DNA of 64,000 nucleotides from Plantago major (GCA_026545765.1 CM048840.1:56730580-56794579), one strand, 5' to 3'. Positions 21,071 to 33,941 are shown, counted from the first letter of the stretch. A program made the numbers and translations. Notes: generated from the sequence alone by a model not told the origin.

Positions 21071-22277
21071 TAATGAGACTATAACTTAGAGTCTCATTTG
21101 GTCCTTTTTAGCGGTCTTTGTGAGTCTTTATCTTTAGTTTTGTAGTGTTTTTTGTTCGTTTTTACGCTTTGGTGTTTTATTTATATTTTGCAAGAATCGA
21201 TGTCTTTTGAGCGAAATAAGGTCAAGCTAGTTAGCATGGCTCGATGCGGCGAGGGATTCAGTCCGCCGCGGCAAGATTTTACGAAGCTGCTGGAATTTCA
21301 TCTTGAGGAGCCCGCCGTGGCGAGGCAATTGGGCCGTTGCGGCGAGATTTTACGAGTGGCTCTCCCATTTTGGAGGAAGACGCTCGCCTCGGCGGACCAA
21401 ATAAAGCTTGCCACGGCGAAGCAATTGGCCCGTCGCGGCGAGACGCGCAGGCTCAGAATTTGTTTTCCTTATTAGCTTAGAATTTGGTTTACTTTCCTTC
21501 ATACTTCTTTTAACCTAGTTCATAGAAAAAAACTCCATATTCAGACTTTGACAATTTGGAGCTTGGTTTTGCTTGTTTAACGAAGGATTATATCGAATCC
21601 CTGATTACTGTGGTAAATCTCTATTGTTTTATCTTATTCAATTCATTCTTACTCTGTTTCTCGAATTGTTTATGCTTGCATGCGATTATCATTCTGTTTG
21701 TGTAAATCATGAGCAATATCTTGTATTCTTTCATCCTTGCTTCGATTATGAGTAGCGAAATCACTCCAGACATGGTAGTTGCGTGATAGCTTTGCGTATT
21801 CACTTGTAGGGTTTGAAATCGTTCATATAGGTTAGGCTCGTTCAAAGATCTGCGTAAAAACCCTTCAATTCAATACTCTCGTTCAAAGATTCTCTAAAAC
21901 GTTTTGGTTAAGGATCGTGGATTGACGACCCACGATTACTCTAGTTCAAATATCTTCAAACTCGTTTGGTAAAGGTTGAATTGATAGTTTTCTGTACACC
22001 AACCGTGTGACAGTATGAACATATCCCTAGAGCGAATTAGCTTTGCTTGATTGTAACTACCATATTCTTTCTACCTCATTCATTCAAATCAACTACACTG
22101 CATTTTCTGTTTTCTAGTTATTAGAAGTACTCAAATTCAAACAAAACAAACTGTTTCTACAAGTAATTATTTGCTTTCAAACCCTGTGGTAGCCTAATTG
22201 ATTCCTTAGCGAACGATCTCATGGTTAGCATAGTTTGTTTACCTATTGTTTTCCTAAGTAGTAATTTGAGCACATAA
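21071..22277 (+). repeat. 3' LTR of the Athila-like remnant
   Basis: The LTR begins TAATGAGACTATAA (first dinucleotide decayed from TG) and ends TTGAGCACATAA, against TGATGAGACTATAA and TTGAGCATATCA in the complete element. It keeps the 8-bp terminal hairpin ATGAGACT/AGTCTCAT. A shorter, more decayed version of the CCGCGG-rich array lies at 21240-21450. It is older than the complete element judging by its decayed ends. Confidence 0.85.
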
Positions 22278-23522
22278 ATATTCCCTCACATATAATGCCC
22301 GACTCCATGTAAACACAAGCTCCGGGGACGCGTATAATGGCCGGAGCAACATAGTGCCAACTCTCCACCCTCCTCTTCAAGATCATATTAGTCATAGAAA
22401 GACTCGTAAGTCATAACCAATTGCATTAGTATACATCAAGAATCCCATTAATAAACTAAAAGGCATTAAGCATCTTCCATATTCCCAACTGGATTATTCA
22501 AAGCCAACAAATCTTACAATTTTGAAATTGAAATTGCAAGAACACTTCACAAGTAGCAAACGATCAATGATATCAAACTCCAACTTCTATTTGAAAATGG
22601 TAACAATTAAAATTTAAACTTCTGGGTGTAGAATATTACAAAATTCTAACAAAGAGCACTTCAGAAGATCCAAAACTGTATCCGGACATTTAGTTCAAAG
22701 CGCTGACCCCATTCTGAATTCTTACACTGCAAAGTCATTTTCGCATATCAAAGAGCAATTACCAAAAGTACCAACTGATACTAGTAGATATCTTTTAAGG
22801 AAAAAAAAAAAAAAAGAGTATTAGTAGATCAATCTGAGAAGATTGGATTTAGGGGAACGTACCTTGAATAACTTTTCAAAAATCAGAGAGTGTCGGCACA
22901 TCCTTTGATTGAACTGCTAAATTATGAAGACGCGGGGCGACATTCATTCTAGGTGCCGGGAATTATGATTTTGGGGGAAATATATCCTTCGATTGAACTG
23001 CTAAATGAATGGATCGCAGTTATTCAAAGTACCAACTGAGTATAGTATATGGGGCTGATGAAATTGGAATTGAGAAAGCGTTGGTGCATCGTTAATCACG
23101 CCGTCGCTGACCACGAAGAAGACGCTCAGGCCTCTCATTTTTCCCGTCGTAGATTTGTGACCATGAAGCATCGTTTGATTGAACGACAATCCCGCCGCCA
23201 CAAACCTTAAAGACGACGGTGGTGCCGGCCATTTAGTTGGTGTGAAGAATCGAAGCTACAAATCCCTGTGCACACTTTCATATTTGATTTTTGAAAATAG
23301 CAGAGAAGAAATATGTGGCTGCAAATTGTTTTTGTGCACTTGGAGTGTCACGTGAGCAGCTGCAACATGTGGGGACCTAGTATTATTCATTTCATAGCAG
23401 TCAATATTGTATGTAGGTGAAAGCAGTGTGATCCAACAGTAATGGGAAAAAAATGTGTTGTTTTCCAGTAAATTGGACATCCATGTTGTGCTGTTGGGTA
23501 ATTAATCTGCGCATAAACTCTT
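22278..23522 (-). other. Possible spliced minus-strand transcript, uncertain
   Basis: No convincing gene is seen. On the minus strand an ATG at 23232-23230 opens a 46-codon frame (M-A-G-T-T-V-V-F-K-V-C-G-G-G) in a locally GC-richer stretch. Further on there is a good donor (AAG before GTACGT, near 22860) and a possible acceptor (GACTTTGCAG, near 22730). A 17-A run lies at 22800-22816. It could be the 5' part of a broken gene or a non-coding RNA. Two copies of a TTGATTGAACTGCTAAAT motif (about 22907 and 22992) hint at a small internal duplication. Confidence 0.25.
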
Positions 23523-23939
23523 AGGTGTTGTTTGGTTTGGATTTGGCATAATTCTTCATGGCAAAAAAAATTCAAATTACAAGTCAATTCAAGTCATGCC
23601 AAACCTTATGCGAAAAATCTGAGAGTTGTGTTTGGACTTCATTATGTAAAAATTTTGGGTCACAATTTAACAGACAAATCTGAGAGTTGTCTAACACAAT
23701 TTTGTGTTAGACAAAATACATGTCAAGCCTACTATTCATGATGCCAACTGAATTGGGCTGCCATTATGCCAACAACGGCATGTGCCACAGAAGCCCAATC
23801 AACCAATGAGAGAGCTGCCCCAAACTCATGTCATGGGCAGTTGGCAACTTTATCTTCTCATTTTTTTTTGGTGCAAACACAAATCTTCTCATGCCAAATA
23901 GTGTCAAGAATGATATCATGAGCATACCAAACAGCACCT
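23523..23939. mobile_element. MITE-like element with terminal inverted repeats
   Basis: AGGTGTTGTTTGG at 23523 is mirrored by CCAAACAGCACCT ending at 23939 (one mismatch), and the interior holds no reading frame of note. The ends resemble hAT-type MITEs. I could not find an exact 8-bp target duplication, so the superfamily is not certain. Confidence 0.5.
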
Positions 23940-24250
23940 TTAAGAGGTCCCACCAATTCACGGAACAAGCATGTACTTGCACGTTAAATCCCAGGTTGTC
24001 TGCTCTTTTTCTGTATACTTAATTAAATACGGCTGTATCTTTGCGAGTTAAGGAATGTTGTTGCTGATTATAATTACAATAATTAATCACGTGATTAAGA
24101 CAGTCTCCTACTCCGTTACATGTTTAATTAAGCGGAGCAGACAAGAGGCACCACTAAATTAATCCTCTCATTATGTTAATTTGTTCAAGGTTTGGTTAAC
24201 TTCTTTTTACTGTAGTAATTTTAATTAAGGAAGTTACAACTTCAGCCAAA

Positions 24251-24400
24251 GCTTATCGAAGAGTTTAATGTTCAGATCAACATCAATTTAAAAGATGAAT
24301 ACATCAATACAATATCATTGTCTGAGCTTATCGAAGAGTTTAATGTTCAGATCAACATCAATTTAACAGATGAATACATGAATACAATATCATTATGCAT
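24251..24400. repeat. 75-bp direct duplication in the left flank of each tandem unit
   Basis: GCTTATCGAAGAGTTTAATG begins two adjacent 75-bp copies at 24251 and 24326. The same pair is found at about 29949-30099 and 35662-35812. The two copies differ at a few positions that are the same in all units. Confidence 0.9.
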
Positions 24401-24424
24401 TGGTGTGATGATAGATAAAGACAA

Positions 24425-24958
24425 TGTTGTCATGATACCACAAAGGATGTGAAACATTGAATTTCTAACAGAAATAGGAAAGGAAGAAATTTTTAATATT
24501 CGAATTGGAAAAGGATTAAAGCTTGTTTTCCGAATTCAAGGTGATGTAGGAGGCTTGGGAAAACTTATATATACAGCCTTAGGCGTGACAACAAATCGTA
24601 ACACAAGAATAGAAGACAAGACACAAGACAAGAGATTTGCCGTTCCATATCGAAATCTTCTTTATTCTTCTAGTTTGCGTTTTGAGTTACATTTTTTGTT
24701 ATTCTCTCAAATCGATATTGTCATTGCATTAGTCAATAAAGAATCTCTAGTTTTCTCCGTGGGCGTAGGCATTCGCCGAACCACGTATATCGTTGAGTTT
24801 TCGATTGTGTTTGGAGTTGTTGATTGAGTTCTATTTATTGATTGTTGGTTTAGCTGTCGTAGCAACTGTTGCTATAACAGTGATTGTGTTTTAGCTTTAT
24901 TTTGAGTTGGTTGATCATTATTGTTGGTGATCGAGTTCCGAAGAACAATTACGCAACA
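24425..24958 (+). repeat. 5' LTR of copia element, tandem unit 1
   Basis: It spans TGTTG to ACGCAACA (534 bp) and contains a TATA motif (TATATATAC near 24567). The first 40 bp differ from unit 2 and match unit 3 better. The first bases after the LTR read ATGGCGCCG, one base short of the TTGGCGCC seen in units 2 and 3, so the primer site is damaged. Confidence 0.85.
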
Positions 24959-25018
24959 ATGGCGCCGTATGTGGGAAGAAGGAACAATCAACTCAGAGCT
25001 ATTATGCAATGGCAATGT

Positions 25019-26424
25019 TTGACATAGAGAAGCTTCAGATAAAATCAATTTCTCTTTGTGGAAGGCAAAGATGGAGGCTCTACAGGTTCAACAGGGACTA
25101 GAGCAGGCGTTGCTTGGAGATGCCGGATTTCCTAAGGATTTTGATGAGGCTGAGAAGGCATGCATCATAGGAAAGGCAAGGAGCTCGCTGATTTTGTCTT
25201 TGGGAGATGAAGTCTTGGTAGAGGTGATTAAGGAGAAGACTGCCAAGGGTGTTTGGGATAAATTGGAATCCCTTTATCATGTGAAGTCTTCTGCAAGCAA
25301 GATGCACTTGAAACAAAAACTCTTCTCATTCAAGATGAGAGCTGATAGATCAATCATTGATCAGTTGGATAAATTCCGCAAGCTTTGCATGGACACTGAA
25401 TCTTTGGAAGTAAAGGTTGAAGACAATGACAAGGTTGTGATATTGTTGAGCTCTCTACCCAAAAGCTATGAACACTTCATTGATGCTATTGTTATGACCA
25501 AACCAGATGAACTTACAGCTACAGATGTTGAAAAGGCATTTAGGAATAAGATGGATCGAGGAAGAATGTGGGCGACCAACTGATCTCAGATTCGAGAGCT
25601 TGTTTGTCAAGCAAGCATGGAACAAACATCAAGCTGGAAAAAGCAAGATGTCTGACAGGACAAAACAACAACTGAAGGAGTCCAAGTTTGGTGGGAATAA
25701 CAACACAGAGAAGAGGGCATGTTTCTACTGCAAGAAACTAGGTCACCTGATGAAAGACTGTTACTCATTAAAGAAGAAGGAGAGAAGAGGAAAGACACCT
25801 GAGCAAGGTGGAGCCAATACTGCAGATCTTGCAGAATCCTCTGAAGCATTTGACAATGCTGATGTACTCTCTATTACTGAGTCTAAGTGTGGATCAAAGT
25901 GGATTCTAGACTCAGGGTGTTCATTCCATATATTCCCTATAGAAGAGTCGTTTGAGGATCTCAAGTATGAAAACAAGGGAAGTGTATTGTTGGGAGATGA
26001 TTATGCTTATGGTATCAAAGGAACTGGTAACATAAGGCTGAAGATGCATGATCGTGTCATTATGATTCTCACCAATGTTAGAGACATACCTGATTTGAAG
26101 AGAAACTTGATATCTCTAGGAACTCTTGATAAGAAGGGATATAAGTATGGATCTGAGAATGGTGTTATGCAAGTTATGAAGGAGAATACACCAGTTATCA
26201 AGGCAAACCTCATTAATGGTTTGTATGTCATGCAAGTAGAAGTTGTGTCTGGTATAGCAGCTGTTGTTTCAAGTGTTGCTACAACTGTTAGTGCAACTGT
26301 TGCTGCAACAATGGACAAGACACAACTGTGGCATGAAAGGTTAGCTCAGACTGAATCAGGGACAAAGCCACTGGTTACTCCTACTACTGGTACAACAGGT
26401 GAAGATGATAATACCAAGATTTAG
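25019..26424 (+). pseudogene. Copia gag-protease, tandem unit 1
   Basis: It contains the UBN2-type gag core (S-L-W-K-A-K-M-E-A-L from 25056), the zinc knuckle C-F-Y-C-K-K-L-G-H-L-M-K-D-C and the protease D-S-G (W-I-L-D-S-G-C-S-F-H). The reading frame is broken by small deletions near 25035 and near 25560 that units 2 and 3 do not share. It ends at a TAG at 26422-26424 shortly after a truncated GAG-pre-integrase start (L-W-H-E-R-L-A-Q). Confidence 0.88.
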
Positions 26425-28226
26425 GTGGAGCATGTTTATGATACACAGGAACTTGACACTTGTGTACATGAAACTGGAGAATCTTCAGAGATCAGTGCAA
26501 CTTGGTCCTTTATTCTTTCATGATCCTGCATGTAACAAGGAGAACTGGAAGACAAGCACCAAACCTGTATGGTTTTGGAAGAGTAGGGAAGTCCTACATG
26601 GTGTCTTATGCTCTAAGCGTTGCAGAAGAGATTAATTATGCTGAATCTAACAGCTACCATGAAGCAGTCACTTGTAAAGAGAAGTTATTATGGATGGAAG
26701 CCATTCAAGAAGAATTAGAGTCTCTATACAAGAATAAAACTTGGAGTATTGTCACTGTACCCAGGAATACCAAGTTGGTAGGCTGCAAGTGGATCTTTAA
26801 GAAGAAAGATGAAGCAACTATTGGTGGGAAAGTGAGATACAAAGCAAGGCTAGTGGCTAAGGGTTTCACACAGAGGGAAGGCTTGGACTACACATAGATC
26901 TTTTCTCCTGTAGTCAAGCATACATCAATCAGGATATTGTTGTCTATTGTCACTCAAGATGGTCTTTATCTACAACAGATGGGTGTGAAGACAGCTTTCT
27001 TACATGGGAATCTTGAGGAGGAGATATACATGAAAGTGCCAGATGGAGTAACTATGAGCAATGCAGATACAAAGGCATGTTTGCTCAGAAAATCTTTATA
27101 TGGATTGATGCAATCTCCAAGACAATGGTACAAGAGGTTTGATGAGTTTGTGACATCTGTGGGTTTCAAGAGAAGCAACTATGATAGTTTCATATATCAA
27201 ACTGGGAGACATGATACATGTTTTTTATACCTGTTGCTTTATGTGGATGACATCTTGATTACTGGGAAGAGCATGCCTATGATAGAAGATGTGAAGAGAA
27301 GGCTCAACAAGGAGTTTGAGATGAAGGACTTGGGATGTGCAAAGAGGATTCTTGGCATGGACATTTACAGAAGCAAAGATCAACAAGTCACAACTCTTAC
27401 TCAAATGATTTACCTATCCAAGGTGTTGCATAAGTATAAGATGCATGAATCTAAACCTGCATCTGTGCCTCTGAATCAAAGCATAAAAGTATCCAGTGCT
27501 CAGATTCCCACAACTGATTCAGAGAGGATGAAAATGGAATCAATTCCATATGCCAGTGCTGTAGGGAGCATCATGTATACCATGGTGTGTTGCAGACCAG
27601 ATTTAGCCTATTCCATGAGTGTTATTAGCAGATATATGAGCAATCCAGGCCATGCTCATTGGGAAACTGTTAAGGGAGTGCTGAGATTTATCAGAGGAAC
27701 TCAAGATCATGGATTATACTTCAAGGTTGCAGAGCACACAGATCAACCATTGGTAGGGTATGTTGATGCTGACTATGCCTCTAATCTGGATACAAGGAAG
27801 TCCAATACTGGATATGTGTTTACTCTCTATGGGACTGCAATAAGCTGGAAAAGTTCACAACAACCTGTGGTTGCTTTATCAACTACTGAGGCTGAGTTTA
27901 TAGCCCTGACAGAAGCAGTGAAGGAAGCATTGTGGCTGAAAGGTTTGTTGGAAGAACTAGGAATAACTCAGAGATCTGTCACAATTTATTGTGATAATCA
28001 AAGTGCTTTGCAGTTGGCTAAACATCAAGTGTATCATGAGAGGAAAAAACACATTGATGTGAGACTGTACTACATCAGAGATGTGATAGCTGAAGGAAGC
28101 ATTAAGGTGGAGAAAATTCACACATCAGAGAACATGGCTGATAGCTTGACAAAAGCATTGCCCGTTTCTAAGTTTCAACTTTGCTCATTGTTGATGAAAG
28201 TGCAGAAAGGTCTACTCCAACCTTAG
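26425..28226 (+). pseudogene. Copia reverse transcriptase-RNase H, tandem unit 1
   Basis: RT and RNase H motifs are present ([30 protein letters not shown]). An in-frame TAG at 26895-26897 replaces a glutamate codon before I-F-S-P-V-V. The motif-A aspartate of RT is glycine (Q-M-G-V-K-T-A-F). The linker at 26480-26560 is frameshifted. No integrase lies between protease and RT. Confidence 0.9.
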
Positions 28227-28274
28227 GAGTGTTTTGGAGAAGCTGGAGAGGAATTCAATCTAAGTTGTAGACAA

Positions 28275-28817
28275 TGTTGCTGCAACAGTCACAGTCACAG
28301 TAACAGAAACATTGAAGTTCTAACAAAACTAGGAAAGGAAGAAATTTTTCTTATTCGAATTGGAAAAGGATTAAAGCTTGTTTTATTAATTCAAGGTGAT
28401 GTAGGAGGCTTGGGAAAACTTATATATACAGCCTTAGGCGTGACACAACAAATCAGAACACAAGAATAGAAGACAAGACACAAGACAAGAGATTTGCCGT
28501 TCCATATCGAAATCTTCTTTATTCTTCTAGTTTGCGTTTTGAGTTCTGTTTTTGGTTATTCTCTGTAAATCGATATTGTCATTGCATTAGTCAATAAAGA
28601 ATCTCTAGTTTTCTCCCGTGGACGTAGGCATTCGCCGAACCACGTAAATCGTTGAGTTTTCGATTGTGTTTGGAGTTGTTAATTGAGTTCTATTTATTGA
28701 TTGTTGGTTTAGCTGTCGTAGCAACTGTTGCTATAACAGTGATTGTGTTTTAGCTTTATTTTGAGTTGGTTGATCATTATTGTTGGTGATTGAGTTCCGA
28801 AGAACAATTACGCAACA
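28275..28817 (+). repeat. 3' LTR of copia element, tandem unit 1
   Basis: It is 543 bp from TGTTGCTGCAACA to ACGCAACA and is preceded by a purine-rich stretch (GGAGAAGCTGGAGAGGAATT) about 25 bp upstream. It carries the 3'-type variants TTATTAATTC and CGTAAATCG. Confidence 0.9.
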
Positions 28818-29668
28818 GTTGGAGAAAAAAAAAGTGAAATTAGCATTAGATAGACTTATAGAATGAAATAGTTAATGAACCCAAATTCAATACTAAGCTA
28901 ACTACGACGGAAGTGTGTCAAGTACATCCAAAAGGATTTAAATGATTCAACATAAACTTAAGCTCGACACAATCAGTAACAGTGGAAATAACAAGACAAC
29001 GAGATAAATTTCTAGCAGGTTATATTTCTAGAACCCACCGAGCCTCAAGGTGAAAAGTATTCACTATACGTTTGTTTGTTGATAATGAATCCGAGAACTA
29101 CTCTGGATTTATTCTGCGAATATCTCGATTTAGATGCAAAACAACTGAATATTGTACGGAACTACCTTTACCCTATCAACCTCTGAGTCACACAGAGAAT
29201 TCTAGCTATAAACAACTCAGAAAACAACATGACAAAAATGTGAATCTACGAGATATAAACTCAGGGTATACTTTCTTGGTTCACGTGATTGTCTCAACGT
29301 ATCTCTGCATGTATATATAGTGTCCAGCACACATAAAGTCCAAAGCAAAGCATAGTTGACTCGTCATGATATTTTCAGCTTGTATATAGAGTTCTAGTCG
29401 ACTTCTACTTCTTTTCCTGGACTCAAGCTACTTCCTTAGTATGTCTTGAAATCATGATCTAGATAGTCGATCAACACAATGTGGACTACACAAAACCTCT
29501 CATTTTATAATAAGCAAATCATTGAACACTCTGTCTACCCGAAGAATTGATTAGGTTCATAGATGAATGCGATAAGCATTAATTAGAACTTATCAAAGTA
29601 TAGAACGAAGAGAACATGGATATATTACACGATAAATTCTCACTTTTAACAACTTCCCAATACTTAGA
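28818..29668. other. Right-flank DNA of tandem unit 1 (repeated at 34533-35381 and 40223-41075)
   Basis: About 850 bp that recur almost unchanged in each unit. An open frame of 82 codons at 29072-29320 is preserved in all three, but the whole segment is near-identical, so this is no evidence of selection. The last 30 bp before ACTTCCCAATAC end TTTTAACA, which could be the end of an old LTR in either orientation. I see no gene. Confidence 0.6.
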
Positions 29669-30123
29669 CATGTACTTGCACGTTAAATCCCAGGTTGTCT
29701 GCTCTTTTTCTGTATACTTAATTAAATACGGCTGTATCTTTGCGAGTTAAGGAATGTTGTTGCTGATTATAATTACAATAATTAATCACGTGATTAAGAC
29801 AGTCTCCTACTCCGTTACATGTTTAATTAAGCGGAGCAGACAAGAGGCACCACTAAATTAATCCTCTCATTATGTTAATTTGTTCAAGGTTTGGTTAACT
29901 TCTTTTTACTGTAGTAATTTTAATTAAGGAAGTTACAACTTCAGCCAAAGCTTATCGAAGAGTTTAATGTTCAGATCAACATCAATTTAAAAGATGAATA
30001 CATCAATACAATATCATTGTCTGAGCTTATCGAAGAGTTTAATGTTCAGATCAACATCAATTTAACAGATGAATACATGAATACAATATCATTGTCTGTT
30101 GGTGTGATGATAGATAAAGACAA

Positions 30124-30666
30124 TGTTGCTGCAACAGTCACAGTCACAGTGACAGAAACATTGAAGTTCTAACAGAACTAGGAAAGGAAGAAATTTTTCA
30201 TATTCGAATTGGAAAAGGATTAAAGCTTGTTTTACGAATTCAAGGTGATGTAGGAGGCTTGGGAAAACTTATATATACAGCCTTAGGCGTGACACAACAA
30301 ATCAGAACACAAGAATAGAAGACAAGACACAAGACAAGAGATTTGCCGTTCCATATCGAAATCTTCTTTATTCTTCTAGTTTGCGTTTTGAGTTCTGTTT
30401 TTTGTTATTCTCTGTAAATCGATATTGTCATTGCATTAGTCAATAAAGAATCTCTAGTTTTCTCCCGTGGACGTAGGCATTCGCCGAACCACGTATATCG
30501 TTGAGTTTTCGATTGTGTTTGGAGTTGTTGATTGAGTTCTATTTATTGATTGTTGGTTTAGCTGTCGTAGCAACTGTTGCTATAACAGTGATTGTGTTTT
30601 AGCTTTATTTTGAGTTGGTTGATCATTATTGTTGGTGATCGAGTTCCGAAGAACAATTACGCAACA
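30124..30666 (+). repeat. 5' LTR of copia element, tandem unit 2
   Basis: It is 543 bp from TGTTGCTGCAACA to ACGCAACA, the same length as all three 3' LTRs. Its first 50 bp carry the GTCACAGTCACAGT block typical of the 3' LTRs, which units 1 and 3 lack here, suggesting local conversion between LTRs. The primer site TGGCGCCGTATGTGGGA starts at 30669; its first nine bases fit the 3' end of tRNA-Asp. Confidence 0.9.
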
Positions 30667-30713
30667 ATTGGCGCCGTATGTGGGAAGAAGGAACAATCAA
30701 CTCAGGAGCTATT

Positions 30714-32002
30714 ATGGCAATGGCAATGTTTGACATAGAGAAGCTTACAGATAAAATCAATTTCTCTTTGTGGAAGGCAAAGATGGAGGCTCTACAGGTT
30801 CAACAGGGACTAGAGCAGGCGTTGCTTGGAGATGCCGGATTTCCTAAGGATTTTGATGAGGCTGAGAAGGCATGCATCATAGGAAAGGCAAGGAGCTCGC
30901 TGATTTTGTCTTTGGGAGATGAAGTCTTGGTAGAGGTGATTAAGGAGAAGACTGCCAAGGGTGTTTGGGATAAATTGGAATCCCTTTATCATGTGAAGTC
31001 TTCTGCAAGCAAGATGCACCTGAAACAAAAACTCTTCTCATTCAAGATGAGAGCTGATAGATCAATCATTGATCAGTTGGATAAATTCCGCAAGCTTTGC
31101 ATGGACACTGAATCTTTGGAAGTAAAGGTTGAAGACAATGACAAGGTTGTGATATTGTTGAGCTCTCTACCCAAAAGCTATGAACACTTCATTGATGCTA
31201 TTGTTATGACCAAACCAGATGACCTTACAGCTACAGATGTTGAAAAGGCATTTAGGAATAAGATGGATCAGAAGAATGTGGGCGAACCTGATCTCAGATG
31301 TCGAGAGCTTGTTTGTCAAGCAAGCATGGAACAAACATCAAGCTGGAAAAAGCAAGATGTCTGACAGGACAAAACAACAACTGAAGGAGTCCAAGTTTGG
31401 TGGGAATAACAACACAGAGAAGAGGGCATGTTTCTACTGCAAGAAACTAGGTCACCTGATGAAAGACTGTTACTCATTAAAGAAGAAGGAGAGAAGAGGA
31501 AAGACACCTGAGCAAGGTGGAGCCAATACTGCAGATCTTGCAGAATCCTCTGAAGCATTTGACAATGCTGATGTACTCTCTATTACTGAGTCTAAGTGTG
31601 GATCAAAGTGGATTCTAGACTCAGGGTGTTCATTCCATATATTCCCTATAGAAGAGTCGTTTGAGGATCTCAAGTATGAAAACAAGGGAAGTGTATTGTT
31701 GGGAGATGATTATGCTTATGGTATCAAAGGAACTGGTAACATAAGGCTGAAGATGCATGATCGTGTCATTATGATTCTCACCAATGTTAGAGACATACCT
31801 GATTTGAAGAGAAACTTGATATCTCTAGGAACTCTTGATAAGAAGGGATATAAGTATGGATCTGAGAATGGTGTTATGCAAGTTATGAAGGAGAATACAC
31901 CAGTTATCAAGGCAAACCTCATTAATGGTTTGTATGTCATGCAAGTAGAAGTTGTTATGCGTATAGCAAATTGTTGTTTCAAGTGTTGCTACAACTGTTA
32001 GT
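30714..32002 (+). pseudogene. Copia gag-protease, tandem unit 2
   Basis: The likely start is M-A-M-A-M-F-D-I-E-K-L at 30714; an in-frame ATG at 30678 lies in the primer-site region. The gag core is intact to about 31270, where a base change in number breaks the frame between D-Q-K-N-V-G and S-L-F-V-K-Q. The zinc knuckle and D-S-G protease follow in the frame that starts at 31219. The frame ends near 32001 after scrambled sequence (M-R-I-A-N-C-C), where unit 3 reads on. Confidence 0.88.
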
Positions 32003-32133
32003 GCAACTGTTGCTGCAACAATGGACAAGACACAACTGTGGCATGAAAGGTTAGCTCAGACTGAATCAGGGACAAAGCCACTGGTTACTCCTACTACTGG
32101 TACAACAGGTGAAGATGATAATACCAAGATTTA

Positions 32134-33941
32134 GGTGGAGCATGTTTATGATACACAGGAACTTGACACTTGTGTACATGAAACTGGAGAATCTTCAGAT
32201 CATGGTGCAATCACTGTTGGTCCTTATTCTTGCAATGATCCTGCATGTAACAAGAAGAACTGGCAGACAAGCACCAAACTTGTATGGTTTTGGAAGAGTA
32301 GGGAAGTCCTACATGGTGTCTTATGCTCTGAGCGTTGCAGAAGAGATTAATTATGCTGAACCTAACAGCTACCATGAAGCAGTCACTTGTAAAGAGAAGT
32401 TATTATGGATGGAAGCCATTCAAGAAGAATTAGAGTCTCTATACAAGAATAAAACTTGGAGTATTGTCACTGTACCAAGGAATACCAAGTTGGTAGGCTG
32501 CAAGTGGATCTTTAAGAAGAAAGATGAAGCAACTATTGGTGGGAAAGTGAGATACAAAGCAAGGCTAGTGGCTAAGGGTTTCACACAGAGGGAAGGCTTG
32601 GACTACACATAGATCTTTTCTCCTGTAGTCAAGCATACATCAATCAGGATATTGTTGTCTATTGTCACTCAAGATGGTCTTTATCTACAAAAGATGGGTG
32701 TGAAGACAGCTTTCTTACATGGGAATCTTGAGGAGGAGATATACATGAAAGTGCCAGATGGAGTAACTATGAGCAATGCAGATACAAAGGCATGTTTGCT
32801 CAGAAAATCTTTATATGGATTGATGCAATCTCCAAGACAATGGTACAAGAGGTTTGATGAGTTTGTGACATCTGTGGGTTTCAAGAGAAGCAACTATGAT
32901 AGTTTCATATATCAAACTGGGAGACATGATACATGTTTTTTATACCTGTTGCTTTATGTGGATGACATCTTGATTACTGGGAAGAGCATGCCTATGATAG
33001 AAGATGTGAAGAGAAGGCTCAACAAGGAGTTTGAGATGAAGGACTTGGGATGTGCAAAGAGGATTCTTGGCATGGACATTTACAGAAGCAAAGATCAACA
33101 AGTCACAACTCTTACTCAAATGATTTACCTATCCAAGGTGTTGCATAAGTATAAGATGCATGAATCTAAACCTGCATCTGTGCCTCTGAATCAAAGCATA
33201 AAAGTATCCAGTGCTCAGATTCCCACAACTGATTCAGAGAGGATGAAAATGGAATCAATTCCATATGCCAGTGCTGTAGGGAGCATCATGTATACCATGG
33301 TGTGTTGCAGACCAGATTTAGCCTATTCCATGAGTGTTATTAGCAGATATATGAGCAATCCAGGCCATGCTCATTGGGAAACTGTTAAGGGAGTGCTGAG
33401 ATTTATCAGAGGAACTCAAGATCATGGATTATACTTCAAGGTTGCAGAGCACACAGATCAACCATTGGTAGGGTATGTTGATGCTGACTATGCCTCTAAT
33501 CTGGATACAAGGAAGTCCAATACTGGATATGTGTTTACTCTCTATGGGACTGCAATAAGCTGGAAAAGTTCACAACAACCTGTGGTTGCTTTATCAACTA
33601 CTGTGGCTGAGTTTATAGCCCTGACAGAAGCAGTGAAGGAAGCATTGTGGCTGAAAGGTTTGTTGGAAGAACTAGGAATAACTCAGAGATCTGTCACAAT
33701 TTATTGTGATAATCAAAGTGCTTTGCAGTTGGCTAAACATCAAGTGTATCATGAGAGGAAAAAACACATTGATGTGAGACTGTACTACATCAGAGATGTG
33801 ACAGCTGAAGGAAGCATTAAGGTGGAGAAAATTCACACATCAGAGAACATGGCTGATAGCTTGACAAAAGCATTGCCCGTTTCTAAGTTTCAACTTTGCT
33901 CATTGTTGATGAAAGTGCAGAAAGGTCTACTCCAACCTTAG
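32134..33941 (+). pseudogene. Copia reverse transcriptase-RNase H, tandem unit 2
   Basis: It has the same domain order as unit 1 and the same two lesions: TAG at 32610-32612 in place of Glu, and glycine for the motif-A aspartate (K-M-G-V-K-T-A-F). In addition T-E-A-E-F of RNase H reads T-V-A-E-F, losing a catalytic glutamate. The shared lesions group units 1 and 2 together. Confidence 0.9.

Noticed and set aside
22800-22816. Poly-A run as evidence of a processed retrocopy
   Set aside because: No matching target duplication or adjacent reverse-transcribed gene is visible; a simple homopolymer explains it.
23001-23201. A 66-codon minus-strand frame as a protein gene
   Set aside because: It overlaps another short frame from a better-placed ATG at 23232, shows no domain, and lies in what may be an untranslated or decayed exon; kept only as a low-confidence transcript.
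24425-28817. Target-site duplication for the Tork-like copia element
   Set aside because: The 5 bp before the 5' LTR (GACAA) and after the 3' LTR (GTTGG) do not match. GTTGG occurs further upstream but would need a different, unsupported LTR start.
29072-29320. An 82-codon frame preserved in all three tandem units (also at 34789 and 40479) as a gene
   Set aside because: The whole 5.7 kb segment is near-identical, so preservation of the frame carries no information. There is no recognisable domain or promoter.
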